Part shown: positions 8,667 through 16,472 of the stretch, in pieces
Numbering within the stretch: the first letter of the stretch is position 1
How the letters are laid out: every line of letters starts with the position of its first letter
Source: Desulfotruncus arcticus DSM 17038
GTDB lineage: Bacteria > Bacillota > Desulfotomaculia > Desulfotomaculales > Desulfallaceae
Length of the DNA stretch: 64,000 nt
Direction of reading: 5' to 3'
NCBI RefSeq assembly: GCF_900113335.1
Contig: NZ_FOOX01000007.1
Span: 124,001 to 188,000 of the forward strand
Notes under the pieces: generated by a model
Databases searched by the model: none
The model's input: only the letters and a program-made list of their open reading frames with translations
Told to the model about the DNA's origin: nothing
Translations under genes and position numbers: made by a program

Positions 8667-9098
8667 TTGGATACCGTTGGAAAAACAGTTTATGAATTAG
8701 AGCTTGGCGAAAAAGCTAGTTTTAGTAAAACTATCAGTGAAAGTGATGTATACTTATTTGCAGGAATTACCGGTGACCTGAACCCAATGCACGTGAATAG
8801 GGAATACGTTGCAAAGACATTTTTTAAAAAGCCAATAGCACATGGACCTCTAATTACGGGCTTGGTTGCTCCGGTTTTAGGAATGAAACTACCTGGTCTG
8901 GGTACTGTGTTGGTGGAATTACAGACCCGTTACTTGGCTCCAGTTTACTTTGGCGACACTGTATCCGTAAAAATCGAACTAGTAGCTAAAGATGAAAAGA
9001 AAAACCGTGCTAATTTTGATTGTCAGTGGGTAAATCAAGCCGGAAAGGTAATAGCTGATGGTAAAGCGATTGTTTCCCCACCAGTACGTAAAAAATAG
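8667..9098 (+). CDS. MaoC-like (R)-specific enoyl-CoA hydratase
   Basis: 143 residues, single hot-dog fold. Hydrates enoyl-CoA to (R)-3-hydroxyacyl-CoA or the reverse. The hydratase-2 motif is clear: AGITGDLNPMHVN contains the catalytic Asp and His, followed by PIAHGPLITGL. TTG at 8667 is the start, 6 bases after GGAGGTGA. Together with the (S)-specific crotonase it would let the pathway invert the configuration of a 3-hydroxyacyl-CoA via the enoyl-CoA. Confidence 0.9.
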   Translation: MDTVGKTVYELELGEKASFSKTISESDVYLFAGITGDLNPMHVNREYVAKTFFKKPIAHGPLITGLVAPVLGMKLPGLGTVLVELQTRYLAPVYFGDTVSVKIELVAKDEKKNRANFDCQWVNQAGKVIADGKAIVSPPVRKK

Positions 9099-9130
9099 AA
9101 ATACTTTGAAAATTCCGAACTGAATCTTCT

Positions 9131-9201
9131 CTTATGTCGGCATAAGTGTCAGGGTGCGGATGCCAAACTACCTGTCTAAGTCAGGTGGGTCGGTCCGCAC
9201 C
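9131..9201 (+). ncRNA. two structured stems after maoC: 3' end of the operon or unknown RNA
   Basis: CTTATG-TCGG-CATAAG (9131-9146) is a perfect 6-bp stem with a four-base loop. It is followed by a long stem GGTGCGGA (9153-9160)/TCCGCACC (9194-9201) enclosing a smaller stem CCTG/CAGG (9171-9174 and 9182-9185). After it comes TATTTTA rather than a solid T-run. It could end the upstream operon or be the first part of the antiporter leader; no known riboswitch family was recognised. Confidence 0.45.
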
Positions 9202-9352
9202 TATTTTACGTGTGGTACACTGTCGTATTGGTATAATATATCCTGCTTGATCCTTAAAAATACGGGGTTGTATGGGATTGTAATAGTATATAATTAGTAG
9301 TAAAATAGTAGCTACAGAGATAAAAGGAAAATTCAGGAAAAGATGAAGCAAA

Positions 9353-9480
9353 ATGGGAAAGCCCAATATTTCTAAAGTTGAAAAGGGAGATCCTGACATA
9401 AATACATTGTATGAACTTTTTACTTTACGCTATCTTAGCAAAAAAGAAATTAAGTATCGCTTACCTACTGGGATACAAAT
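9353..9480 (+). pseudogene. possible remnant of an XRE-type helix-turn-helix
   Basis: The reading from 9353 begins MGKPNISKVEKGDPDINTL, which looks like the second half of an XRE helix-turn-helix (ISKVEKG followed by a variant of the NPSLxTL region). The first helices are missing and the downstream residues look non-coding. It runs into the leader of the antiporter operon. Weak evidence: it may be chance similarity. Confidence 0.2.
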
Positions 9481-9527
9481 CAATGCAATGCCTTCCAGAC
9501 ACCAAGGATTACGACTATTACCGGGGT

Positions 9528-9552
9528 GGGTATGGTCTTTAGGACCATGCCC
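9528..9552 (+). promoter_or_regulatory. hairpin in the leader of the khtTU-like operon
   Basis: GGGTATGGTC (9528-9537) pairs with GACCATGCCC (9543-9552), one G-T pair, loop TTTAG, followed by an AT-rich stretch (ATTATTTATTTC) and then the ribosome site of the next small gene. It could be an attenuator. Cyclic-di-AMP controls related antiporters in other Firmicutes, but the ydaO consensus was not found here. Confidence 0.4.
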
Positions 9553-9579
9553 ATTATTTATTTCGGGAGGTTACAACCT

Positions 9580-9762
9580 ATGTCAGCAATCTTTTTCTTC
9601 AAAATGATGCATGACCGTCAGAAAAGAAAAGAGCATCAAGGACAAGGGTACTTAAGTTTAAATGATTTCAAAAAAGGAAAAAGACGTTCGATGGTCAAAA
9701 GAAGTATTAATTCCTTAAAAACTTTTTTTAGCTCAAAGAAAGATATTAAGTCAAGGAGTTGA
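9580..9762 (+). CDS. small basic protein before the K+/H+ antiporter genes
   Basis: 60 residues, strongly basic (many Lys/Arg after residue 10), with a short hydrophobic start (SAIFFF). ATG at 9580 follows GGGAGGTT (9565-9572) at good spacing; the stop precedes the next start by 5 bases, so it is co-transcribed with the KhtT-like gene. B. subtilis has a third gene (khtS) in front of khtTU, so this could be a positional counterpart, but no sequence similarity is claimed. Confidence 0.5.
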   Translation: MSAIFFFKMMHDRQKRKEHQGQGYLSLNDFKKGKRRSMVKRSINSLKTFFSSKKDIKSRS

Positions 9763-9767
9763 GTTTT

Positions 9768-10265
9768 ATGAGCACTATACGGGAAACAGACCTGCCGGGA
9801 ATAGGAAGAAAGTTTCAAATTGATACACGGGGCGGAGATAAACTGGTAATTATAGTCCATGACGATGGAAAACGTGAAATGCACCACTTTGACTATAATG
9901 ACCCGGACGAAAGCATATCTATGGTTACTCTTGATGATTCCGAGGCCCGCCGTGTGGGAGCTATCCTTGGGGGCATGGTTTATATGCCGAAAGCTTTGGA
10001 AAAGGTGGATGTGGCTTTTGATGAAATGGTTATTGAATGGTTCAAGGTTGAGCCTGAGGCTAGGAGTATTGGAAAAACGATAGGTGATCTTCATATCCGA
10101 AAGAGAACCGGGGCGGCTATAATCGCGGTTATTTTGAAGAATCAGGCGAAAGTTGTAAACCCCGGGCCCGAGCAGATTATTCATAAAGGGGCCACTCTTG
10201 TGGTTCTGGGCGAAAGGGGACAGGTTAAGGCGTGTAAACGACTGATCAACGATGGGAGTATGTGA
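9768..10265 (+). CDS. khtT: K+/H+ antiporter regulatory subunit, KhtT-like (RCK_C domain)
   Basis: 165 residues, same length as B. subtilis KhtT. The N-terminal half (LPGIGRKFQIDTRGGDKLVIIVHDDGKREMHHF) is the typical KhtT head and the C-terminal half, from about residue 85, is a TrkA-C/RCK_C domain (IGKTIGDLHIRKRTGAAIIAV, GATLVVLGERGQVKAC). In the family this domain binds cyclic-di-AMP and gates the antiporter. ATG at 9768 is preferred over TTG 9759 because AAGGAG (9753-9758) is 9 bases away. Five bases separate it from the antiporter gene. Confidence 0.88.
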   Translation: MSTIRETDLPGIGRKFQIDTRGGDKLVIIVHDDGKREMHHFDYNDPDESISMVTLDDSEARRVGAILGGMVYMPKALEKVDVAFDEMVIEWFKVEPEARSIGKTIGDLHIRKRTGAAIIAVILKNQAKVVNPGPEQIIHKGATLVVLGERGQVKACKRLINDGSM

Positions 10266-10270
10266 ATTAA

Positions 10271-11503
10271 ATGGAACAGAATATTCTCTTTGAAATTGGG
10301 CTGGCAATTTGTATTATTGCCGCCGCGGGGCTTCTAGCTTCTCGCCTGCGGTTTTCCATAGTCCCATTGCTGATACTGGCCGGATTGGCCGTGGGACCGC
10401 ATATGCCGCAATTGGGAATGATAGATTTAAGGTTTATCAAAAGTGCCTCTTTAATAGACTTTATGGGGCGGCTCGGTGTTCTTTACCTAATGTTTTACCT
10501 GGGCCTGGAATTTTCAGTCGGGAGGCTGTTAAAGGCAAGCCGTGCCATTCTGAAGACCGGATTAATATATATGGCCATCAACTTCACCATAGGAGTTATG
10601 TTTCCTTTTATATTGGGTTGGCCAATTAAAGAAATATTGGTTGTTGCCGGGATAATGACAATATCATCCAGCGCCATAGTAGCTAAGGTTCTGGTGGAAC
10701 TGAAACGGGCTGTCAGACCAGAAACAGAAATGATTTTAGGCCTGATGATGTTTCAGGATGTTTTTGTAGCCATATACCTTTCTATAGTTTCCGGGCTCGT
10801 TTTAACCGGATCGACATCGCCCGTATTGGTGTTGAAGTCTGCACTGGTGGCTTTGGGGTTTATGATCGGGGTATTGCTTTTAGGTCGTAAATTAATAGCT
10901 TTGTTAAATCGCCTGCTTAATATTCCTTCGGATGAAGTGTTTATGCTGGCTTTATTTGGGGCTTTAATTTTAGTGGCAGGATTCTCTGAATCAATACATG
11001 TTGCCGAGGCCATAGGAGCATTACTGGTGGGACTTGTCCTGGCTGAAACTGAACATGTTGAACGGATAGCGCATTTGGTTGTACCTTTTAGGGATTTTTT
11101 TGGTGCCCTCTTTTTCTTTAGCTTTGGATTAAGCATCGACCCGCTAGCATTACCCGGTGCCGTATGGCCTGCAGTAATAGCTGTAATTTTGACGGTTATT
11201 GGCAATTTTGTTTCCGGGATGATTTCGGGTCGTATGTCGGGGTATTCACATCGGGCTTCGGTAAATATCGGGTTAACAATTACCTCCAGGGGAGAGTTCT
11301 CGATTATTTTGGCCGGTCTGGCCAAGGCTGGGGCTTTGTTACCTATTTTACAATCCTTTGCCGCCCTTTATGTATTGATATTAGCGGTATTGGGGCCGTT
11401 ATTAACAAAAGAGTCCAAGTGGATTTATGCCAAATTAGGCCGTTTGTTTAAATGGCCTCCCATAGCAGGGAAAAGTAAAGGAAAACCAAGCTCTATTGCT
11501 TAA
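10271..11503 (+). CDS. khtU: K+/H+ antiporter membrane subunit, KhtU-like (CPA2 family)
   Basis: 410 residues with about 12 membrane segments, CPA2 cation/proton exchanger fold. Typical features: FMGRLGVLYLMFYLGLEFS, MTISSSAIVAKVL, EAIGALLVGLVLAET, FFFSFGLSIDP and TSRGEFSIILAGLA. It ends shortly after the membrane domain with no RCK domain, matching KhtU, whose regulator is encoded separately just upstream. Expected role is potassium efflux in exchange for protons. A strong terminator follows. Confidence 0.9.
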   Translation: MEQNILFEIGLAICIIAAAGLLASRLRFSIVPLLILAGLAVGPHMPQLGMIDLRFIKSASLIDFMGRLGVLYLMFYLGLEFSVGRLLKASRAILKTGLIYMAINFTIGVMFPFILGWPIKEILVVAGIMTISSSAIVAKVLVELKRAVRPETEMILGLMMFQDVFVAIYLSIVSGLVLTGSTSPVLVLKSALVALGFMIGVLLLGRKLIALLNRLLNIPSDEVFMLALFGALILVAGFSESIHVAEAIGALLVGLVLAETEHVERIAHLVVPFRDFFGALFFFSFGLSIDPLALPGAVWPAVIAVILTVIGNFVSGMISGRMSGYSHRASVNIGLTITSRGEFSIILAGLAKAGALLPILQSFAALYVLILAVLGPLLTKESKWIYAKLGRLFKWPPIAGKSKGKPSSIA

Positions 11504-11506
11504 TCT

Positions 11507-11538
11507 GCCCCGGGTAAATCAGCCCGGGGTATTTTTTA
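11507..11538 (+). terminator. terminator of the khtTU-like operon
   Basis: CCCCGGG (11508-11514) pairs with CCCGGGG (11523-11529), 8-base loop, followed by TATTTTTT. Confidence 0.85.
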
Positions 11539-11577
11539 ACAAACTCCCTATGGGCGAGAGAATAAATATGCTGCCAA

Positions 11578-12441
11578 CTAATTTTTAATCTGCTGCGGAT
11601 AACCTGCTTCTACAATATACCTTTGATGTGCTGTTTTTGCTTTTGTGGAGGCTAAGCTGGCCTTATTGATAAGATTTTCAATAACTTCATAACATTTTAC
11701 TTCATTTCTGGCATACTTTCTTTGCCCACCACAGATACCGGCCGATACGGTAACGGGAACTCCAGTTTTAGAAGTCTCAATAATTATTGAATCAATGATA
11801 TTTTTTACCATTTTTTCAGTGGTACCTATTTTTTTTAAAGATACGAGAACAAATTCATCACCACCATATCTGCAAACAAAATCACAGTCAACTTCTGAGT
11901 TATCTTTTAAAATTTTGGCTATTTGCTTTAAACAACGATCACCATATATATGACCATATTTTTTATTTAATTGCCCAAAGTTATCTATGTCAAATAAAAC
12001 AACAGAAATTTCATGCCCTTCGGAAAGCAGCTTTGAAGCAACCTGGTAGATATAACCGGAATTATATATACCGGTTAATGAATCATATAGTTGGCCGATG
12101 CTTTTCATTAATGTGGATTTGGTTATCATCCCTACCACTTTGCCGTGTTCCATTACCGGCATGCGTTCTATTTTATACTCTTGTAATAGCTCCGCTGCTT
12201 CCCAAATTGTATCATCGGGTTCACAAGAAATAACCGGACTCGTCATTGAATCGGCCACAATCCGGTTGGGGTGGTGAAAACGTACATCTTTGGAGGTAAT
12301 AATGCCAACTAAACTTTCACCTTCAATAACCGGCAGGCCGCCCACTTGGTGTTCTTGCATGTATTCAGCGGCCTGTGAAACACTTTTACCGGAGGTAATC
12401 GAAAAAACAGGACTACTCATGATGTATTTGACATTATACAT
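11578..12441 (-). CDS. CBS-domain diguanylate cyclase (GGDEF)
   Basis: 287 residues. Two CBS domains occupy residues 1-115 (MSSPVFSITSGKSVSQAAEYM; MTSPVISCEPDDTIWEAAELL), usually a nucleotide-binding sensor. The GGDEF domain follows (DSLTGIYNSGYI; FDIDNFGQLNKKYGHIYGD; RYGGDEF), with an intact active-site motif, so synthesis of cyclic-di-GMP is likely. The inhibitory I-site (RxxD) before GGDEF reads VDCD, so product feedback is probably lost. It is the last of three leftward genes and overlaps the preceding gene by 8 bases. Confidence 0.9.
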   Translation of the reverse strand: MYNVKYIMSSPVFSITSGKSVSQAAEYMQEHQVGGLPVIEGESLVGIITSKDVRFHHPNRIVADSMTSPVISCEPDDTIWEAAELLQEYKIERMPVMEHGKVVGMITKSTLMKSIGQLYDSLTGIYNSGYIYQVASKLLSEGHEISVVLFDIDNFGQLNKKYGHIYGDRCLKQIAKILKDNSEVDCDFVCRYGGDEFVLVSLKKIGTTEKMVKNIIDSIIIETSKTGVPVTVSAGICGGQRKYARNEVKCYEVIENLINKASLASTKAKTAHQRYIVEAGYPQQIKN

Positions 12442-12799
12442 TTATATCAACTTCTTTAAATACAGAAACTGAGATTTCCAATTTAGCCTTAATCAAAGAT
12501 TGCGCGCTGGTAAATTTCATACCTTCTTCAAGTATGGTTTTGATCAGCATATCGCGCGGCATCCAATTAAATAAGCTGGTTTTTACTGCGATGGCCTCAA
12601 TATCGCTATTTTCAATTAAAATAACCTCATATTGGCCCGGGGCAAGAGCCTCAATCATCCTGCGGGTGGCCTCGGGGCCGATAGGCGCGCGTCTGCCTAT
12701 AATCAATAAATCCTGCATCGGGGGGAGATCAAATTCGGAAAAGCGTATTTGCAGATTGGCTGTTCGGTTGCTAAAACTTTTGTTATTTTCTGTAGTCAT
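12434..12799 (-). CDS. protein of unknown function between two cyclic-di-GMP genes
   Basis: 121 residues, no signal peptide or membrane segment. Reads like a small alpha/beta domain (LPPMQDLLIIGRRAPIGPEATRRMIEAL; YEVILIENSDIEAIAVKTSLFNWMPRDMLIKTILEEG). Ribosome site AAAGAGGTTT just upstream. It overlaps the CBS-GGDEF start and sits 26 bases after the HD-GYP gene, so all three should be one transcript. No family recognised; a role in cyclic-di-GMP output is only positional inference. Confidence 0.7.
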   Translation of the reverse strand: MTTENNKSFSNRTANLQIRFSEFDLPPMQDLLIIGRRAPIGPEATRRMIEALAPGQYEVILIENSDIEAIAVKTSLFNWMPRDMLIKTILEEGMKFTSAQSLIKAKLEISVSVFKEVDINV

Positions 12800-12825
12800 A
12801 GGTATAAACCTCTTTTTAAAATTGT

Positions 12826-13437
12826 TTAGACAATATTGCTAAATGCCTTATGCCAAAAGTCAATTTCAGACTTTTGGGAAGGCATTTTAATTAATTCCAA
12901 CATACATAATTCAAAAATTTGGACCAAATCAGGAGCAAATTGAAGGCCTTTATTCATGTTTAGCTCAAGGAGAGCATCGTGTAAGGTTTTAGGTTTTTGA
13001 TATGGCCTAGGGCTTGTCATGGCATCAAATGCATCAGCAATTGCCACAATTCGCGCCAATTTAGGTATGTTTTTTCCGGGCAAGCCCTCGTAACCATTGC
13101 CATCCCATCGCTCATGATGATAAAGAATAATTGGTAATAGGTTACTGCATTCTTCAAAATAAGATATCATTTTGGTGCCTAACACAGTATGTTTTTTGAT
13201 TATTGAAAACTCTTCGTCTGATAGTTTTGCAGGTTTATTTATTATTTTTTCATCAATGCATAATTTGCCTATATCGTGAAGTAAAGCGCCTATGGTTATT
13301 GTTTTTACTTCTTGATAAGAGCAACCAGCATATTCAGCCGTTTTTGAAGCTAAATAACATACGTTTAGGGAATGCATCTTTAGGTCTTGAGGAAACCCTG
13401 ATAGTATGGTGTTGACAAACTCTATGTTAAACTGCAA
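12826..13437 (-). CDS. HD-GYP domain protein, probable cyclic-di-GMP phosphodiesterase
   Basis: 203 residues, essentially a lone HD-GYP domain without a receiver. Metal ligands visible: HSLNVCYLA, LLHDIGK, KKHTVLGTKM, HHERWDGNGYEGLPG and IADAFDAMTSPRPYQ. The GYP triplet itself is GYE, a small departure from the canonical motif, so activity is likely but not certain. First gene of a three-gene leftward unit that also encodes a diguanylate cyclase, placing making and breaking enzymes together. Confidence 0.88.
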   Translation of the reverse strand: MQFNIEFVNTILSGFPQDLKMHSLNVCYLASKTAEYAGCSYQEVKTITIGALLHDIGKLCIDEKIINKPAKLSDEEFSIIKKHTVLGTKMISYFEECSNLLPIILYHHERWDGNGYEGLPGKNIPKLARIVAIADAFDAMTSPRPYQKPKTLHDALLELNMNKGLQFAPDLVQIFELCMLELIKMPSQKSEIDFWHKAFSNIV

Positions 13438-13709
13438 AGTGTTTTATCCCTCCACCATGACACAAGACATATTCATCGATAAGAGGGGAAACATATTAAT
13501 AACATTTTCTCCCGCAACCTGGCAATCATAGCACCATTAACCATTAACCAGCTTAAGCGCTTTAGACCCATGGCTTTGCGCCCTAATCTTTCGATGTAGT
13601 TTGCCTGTGAAACAGTTATTAAACCAAGCATATTATATAACTATTAGATTACATATTTCAACAAAAATCAACCATGTGTATATATATAAAGGAAAATTGA
13701 GGCTTGGAA
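13438..13709. other. 272-base intergenic region between divergent genes
   Basis: Holds the start signals for the leftward HD-GYP gene (GGAGGGATAAAA next to its start, on the minus strand) and the rightward XRE regulator. No hairpin terminator or repeat was found. Confidence 0.5.
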
Positions 13710-14042
13710 ATGATTCAAAAGATTGTTGGCAAAAATATAAGGTATTACAGAATACAAAAAGGTTTTTCGCAAAAAAAAGCAGCCTCTCTGGTTGGGATTA
13801 CGTCTTCCTATTGGGGGTACTTGGAAAGAGGGCAAAAAAATCCTTCTATAGAGCTTGTGGCGATGATATCAAAAGTTCTTGGCGTTAAAGCGTACTTACT
13901 GTTTATTGAATCTCCGGCAGAGAGCTTACCGGAAGAAATTGTGCATTACTTACATTTGCTAAATTGTATGGAAGATAAACATATTGATTTTATATTAACT
14001 GTAATTAAAGCGTACATTAACCTGCAAAAAATTCAAAAGTAA
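13710..14042 (+). CDS. XRE-family helix-turn-helix regulator
   Basis: 110 residues. Helix-turn-helix at residues 8-62 (VGKNIRYYRIQKGFSQKKAASLVGITSSYWGYLERGQKNPSIELVAMISKVLG), then a short C-terminal helical part of unknown role. It resembles SinR-like or anaerobic transition regulators in size only. ATG at 13710 is favoured over TTG 13704 because GAGG at 13699-13702 lies 7 bases ahead. It may act on the divergent cyclic-di-GMP genes (inference). Confidence 0.85.
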   Translation: MIQKIVGKNIRYYRIQKGFSQKKAASLVGITSSYWGYLERGQKNPSIELVAMISKVLGVKAYLLFIESPAESLPEEIVHYLHLLNCMEDKHIDFILTVIKAYINLQKIQK

Positions 14043-14085
14043 TAAAATTAAGGCATCTTTGTGCCCCATAATTGGGCAAAAATGA

Positions 14086-14114
14086 AAAACCCCGTCGTTG
14101 TGACGGGGTTTTAA
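14086..14114. terminator. bidirectional terminator between the XRE gene and ribB
   Basis: AAAACCCCGTC (14086-14096) and GACGGGGTTTT (14102-14112), five-base loop. It has A-run and T-run on both sides and so serves both convergent genes. Confidence 0.9.
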
Positions 14115-14127
14115 AAACCGGGTACGT

Positions 14128-14781
14128 TTAGCATGCTTTTTGTTCCAGTGCTTTACGGTATTTAACTAAGTCGTCAATTGTAAGCACTGACAGGTTATGT
14201 TTTTCAGCAAAAGTTATTATTTCAGGAAGACGGGCCATAGTGCCATCTGGATTGGTTAGTTCACACAGAACACCACAGGGTTTTAAACCGGCCAGACGCA
14301 TCAGGTCGACTGTTGCCTCAGTATGTCCTTGGCGCTCCAGTACACCTCCGGGACAAGCTCTTAACGGAAATATGTGGCCTGGACAGTTGAGGTCTTCTGG
14401 TCCGGCATTATCTGCGATAGCTGCTCTTACTGTCGCAACTCGATCCGCAGCAGAAACGCCGGTGGTAACCCCCTTTGTTGCTTCGATTGATACAGTAAAT
14501 GCAGTTTGGAAGCGGCTGGTATTATTTTGCACCATCATCGGCAGCGCAAGTGCCCTAACTTTTTCATCGGTCAGGCATAAGCAAACTATGCCGCTGCATT
14601 CACGGATTAACATGGCCATTTGGTCCCTGGTAAGGGACTCGGCGGGAAAAATCAAATCACCTTCATTTTCCCGTTGTTCATCATCTGTGACCAGTACTCC
14701 ACGGCCGTCACGCAACGCGGATAACGCCTTTTTCACCCGTTCAAACGGGTTGCCGAATTGGGTAAGCAGAGTCTGATTCAT
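14128..14781 (-). CDS. ribB: 3,4-dihydroxy-2-butanone 4-phosphate synthase
   Basis: 217 residues; makes the four-carbon precursor of riboflavin from ribulose 5-phosphate. Motifs: [16 protein letters not shown] with the acidic metal-binding loop, [52 protein letters not shown]. It is a stand-alone RibB with the exact length and opening residues (MNQTLL) of the E. coli enzyme; most Firmicutes use a fused RibBA. That points to acquisition from a proteobacterial-type source, yet it sits behind an FMN riboswitch. Confidence 0.95.
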   Translation of the reverse strand: MNQTLLTQFGNPFERVKKALSALRDGRGVLVTDDEQRENEGDLIFPAESLTRDQMAMLIRECSGIVCLCLTDEKVRALALPMMVQNNTSRFQTAFTVSIEATKGVTTGVSAADRVATVRAAIADNAGPEDLNCPGHIFPLRACPGGVLERQGHTEATVDLMRLAGLKPCGVLCELTNPDGTMARLPEIITFAEKHNLSVLTIDDLVKYRKALEQKAC

Positions 14782-14902
14782 GGTAAATCCCCCTTTGATT
14801 TTTAATCGACTTACCAGAATCAGGGCGCAGAGACAGACAGCTGTCTAAGAACACACGGACAGCCTCCATCAGACATGATGCCTGTGGGGGTTGCTGACTG
14901 CC

Positions 14903-15050
14903 TTATCCTCTTCCATCCGGACTATTACCGTCGGCTCTGGCTTGTTACCAGATCTGCTGACCTCCTGCCGGGAACGACAAGAGCGCTCGCGGGCTCCCCA
15001 GGATACTCTGGGATACCGCCGGTAGGGACTTTCACCCCGCCCTGAGAATA
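14903..15050 (-). promoter_or_regulatory. FMN riboswitch (RFN element) controlling ribB
   Basis: Read on the minus strand, the conserved RFN blocks appear in order: GGGCGGGGTGAAAGTCCC, ACCGGCGGTA, GAGCCCGCGA, GGTCAGCAGATCTGGT, GAGCCGACGGT, AGTCCGGATG, AGAGGATAA. FMN binding would reduce ribB expression. About 120 bases separate the aptamer from the start codon and contain the palindrome AGACAGCTGTCT (14835-14846); no T-run was seen, so control may be translational. Confidence 0.97.
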
Positions 15051-15180
15051 AGTCATAAATAATATACCACCTTTTGAATTATTGTCAATAATCTTTCACC
15101 AAATCATGAAACAGCCAGTTTTATTTTTTTAAACAACTACACTTTACTAACTTGGCGAACGGTACGTTAAAATGTGCACA

Positions 15181-16311
15181 TTAATTAATTTCGTTATTTA
15201 TTTGGTTTTTTAATGAAGTTGAATTTACATTAATTATCATATTAATAAACTTTTTACCTTCTCGGGATGCCCATTTTATTTCACTGGCTACTACACTAAT
15301 CTCGATTAAAGCGTGCAGATAATAACTGCCGGAAAACCTGTCATGCCATTTATCTACTGCATCTGTGAGGCTTTCCCAATAAACTTCACTAATTTCTTCC
15401 GGCTTAACTAATGCTTTATCACAGACTAAGGTTTTGAGTTTGTCATTGACCCTGATTACAGTAGAACATCCACTTTCCAGTATATTGAGCATGGACTGGA
15501 ATTCAGTACTTATTGGATTGGCCCCGTGTTTTAGCCGTCTCTCTAAACGGCCGGGCAGCAATTCGTAGATCCGGTCAGCCTTGACCATTAGCATTTCATT
15601 ATGGTTTATGAGCTTTTCAGCCAAAGGAAGCCAATTGTTGGGGTCCAGGTACTCGTAATCATTAACTGTGTTATATCTTTCCCTTCGGGCATGTTCAGCC
15701 AATACCCGGCATTCGCTAATTAATCCGGAAACCTTTTCTTTCTCTGTATGGGGTGACGGAATCTGTTCATTTTCAAGACGAACAAAGTTTCTAACAGCTT
15801 GGCAAAAGTAATGAACGGCTGTATCGTTGCTTTCTCGTAACTTAATAGTAAGCTGCCGCCCATAACGAGGCGGCCATAATATAACATTAATCAGCATGGC
15901 TATAACAAGACCAATAAAAATAACTGCTGATCGGTCGAGAGCATGAGCAAGAAACTGGTCCGGTGAAGAACTTAAAATAAAAATGGTTGCGACTATACCC
16001 ATTTGGAGACCGTTTTTTAAGTTTAATTTTACAAACAAGGAAATTACTAATATTGTTGCGAGTCCCATTGTGAGCGGAGAGCCACCGAAAACATAACCCA
16101 ATACAAGGCCTGCACCTACACCTAGAACATGAGCAATAATCTGCCCTTTGGCTGCTTTGATGGTCAAATATACGGATGGCTGCACATTTACGACCGCTGA
16201 TACAGCACCAAAGATAGCTGGTTCCAATTTAAGCAAATTGCAAATAAACATGGTTATGGTAACGGCAATACTGGTTTTTAATATACGTGCGCCTATTTTT
16301 GGCATGAGCAT
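15181..16311 (-). CDS. aromatic acid exporter-like membrane protein (ArAE_1/FUSC)
   Basis: 376 residues. N-terminal half has about five to six membrane helices (KTSIAVTITMFICNLL; AIFGAVSAVVNVQPSVYLTI; HVLGVGAGLVLGYVFGG; ATILVISLFVKLNLKN; AVIFIGLVIAMLINVILWPPRYG), the layout of ArAE/DUF939 proteins. The C-terminal half is a soluble helical domain. Substrate unknown. Two ATGs are possible: 16311, 4 bases from AAGGA, or two codons later, 10 bases away. It stands alone between ribB and a divergent LysM gene. Confidence 0.82.
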   Translation of the reverse strand: MLMPKIGARILKTSIAVTITMFICNLLKLEPAIFGAVSAVVNVQPSVYLTIKAAKGQIIAHVLGVGAGLVLGYVFGGSPLTMGLATILVISLFVKLNLKNGLQMGIVATIFILSSSPDQFLAHALDRSAVIFIGLVIAMLINVILWPPRYGRQLTIKLRESNDTAVHYFCQAVRNFVRLENEQIPSPHTEKEKVSGLISECRVLAEHARRERYNTVNDYEYLDPNNWLPLAEKLINHNEMLMVKADRIYELLPGRLERRLKHGANPISTEFQSMLNILESGCSTVIRVNDKLKTLVCDKALVKPEEISEVYWESLTDAVDKWHDRFSGSYYLHALIEISVVASEIKWASREGKKFINMIINVNSTSLKNQINNEIN

Positions 16312-16430
16312 TCAATCCTTACAAATTTAGATATAGCCTTTAGTTTAAATCAGATTAGCAGTTTGTTCAAGAAGCTTTTTCTCTTTATTCGAGTGGGAAA
16401 ACATACAAATTAGAATTGTTGATGTTTTTA

Positions 16431-16439
16431 TGGTATAAT
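16431..16439 (+). promoter_or_regulatory. extended -10 promoter for the LysM gene
   Basis: TGGTATAAT is an extended -10 box; no good -35 at standard distance. It would start transcription about 25 bases ahead of the TTG start codon. Confidence 0.5.
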
Positions 16440-16472
16440 TGTCTTATTAATATGTAGAAAGATGGAAATACA

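Noticed and set aside
9153..9201. Possible tRNA-like fold
   Set aside because: Two nested stems only; no anticodon arm, T-loop GTTCRANNC or CCA end.
9526..9579. Longer start for the small basic protein
   Set aside because: Those codons lie inside a strong hairpin, while the ATG at 9580 has a proper GGGAGGTT ribosome site.
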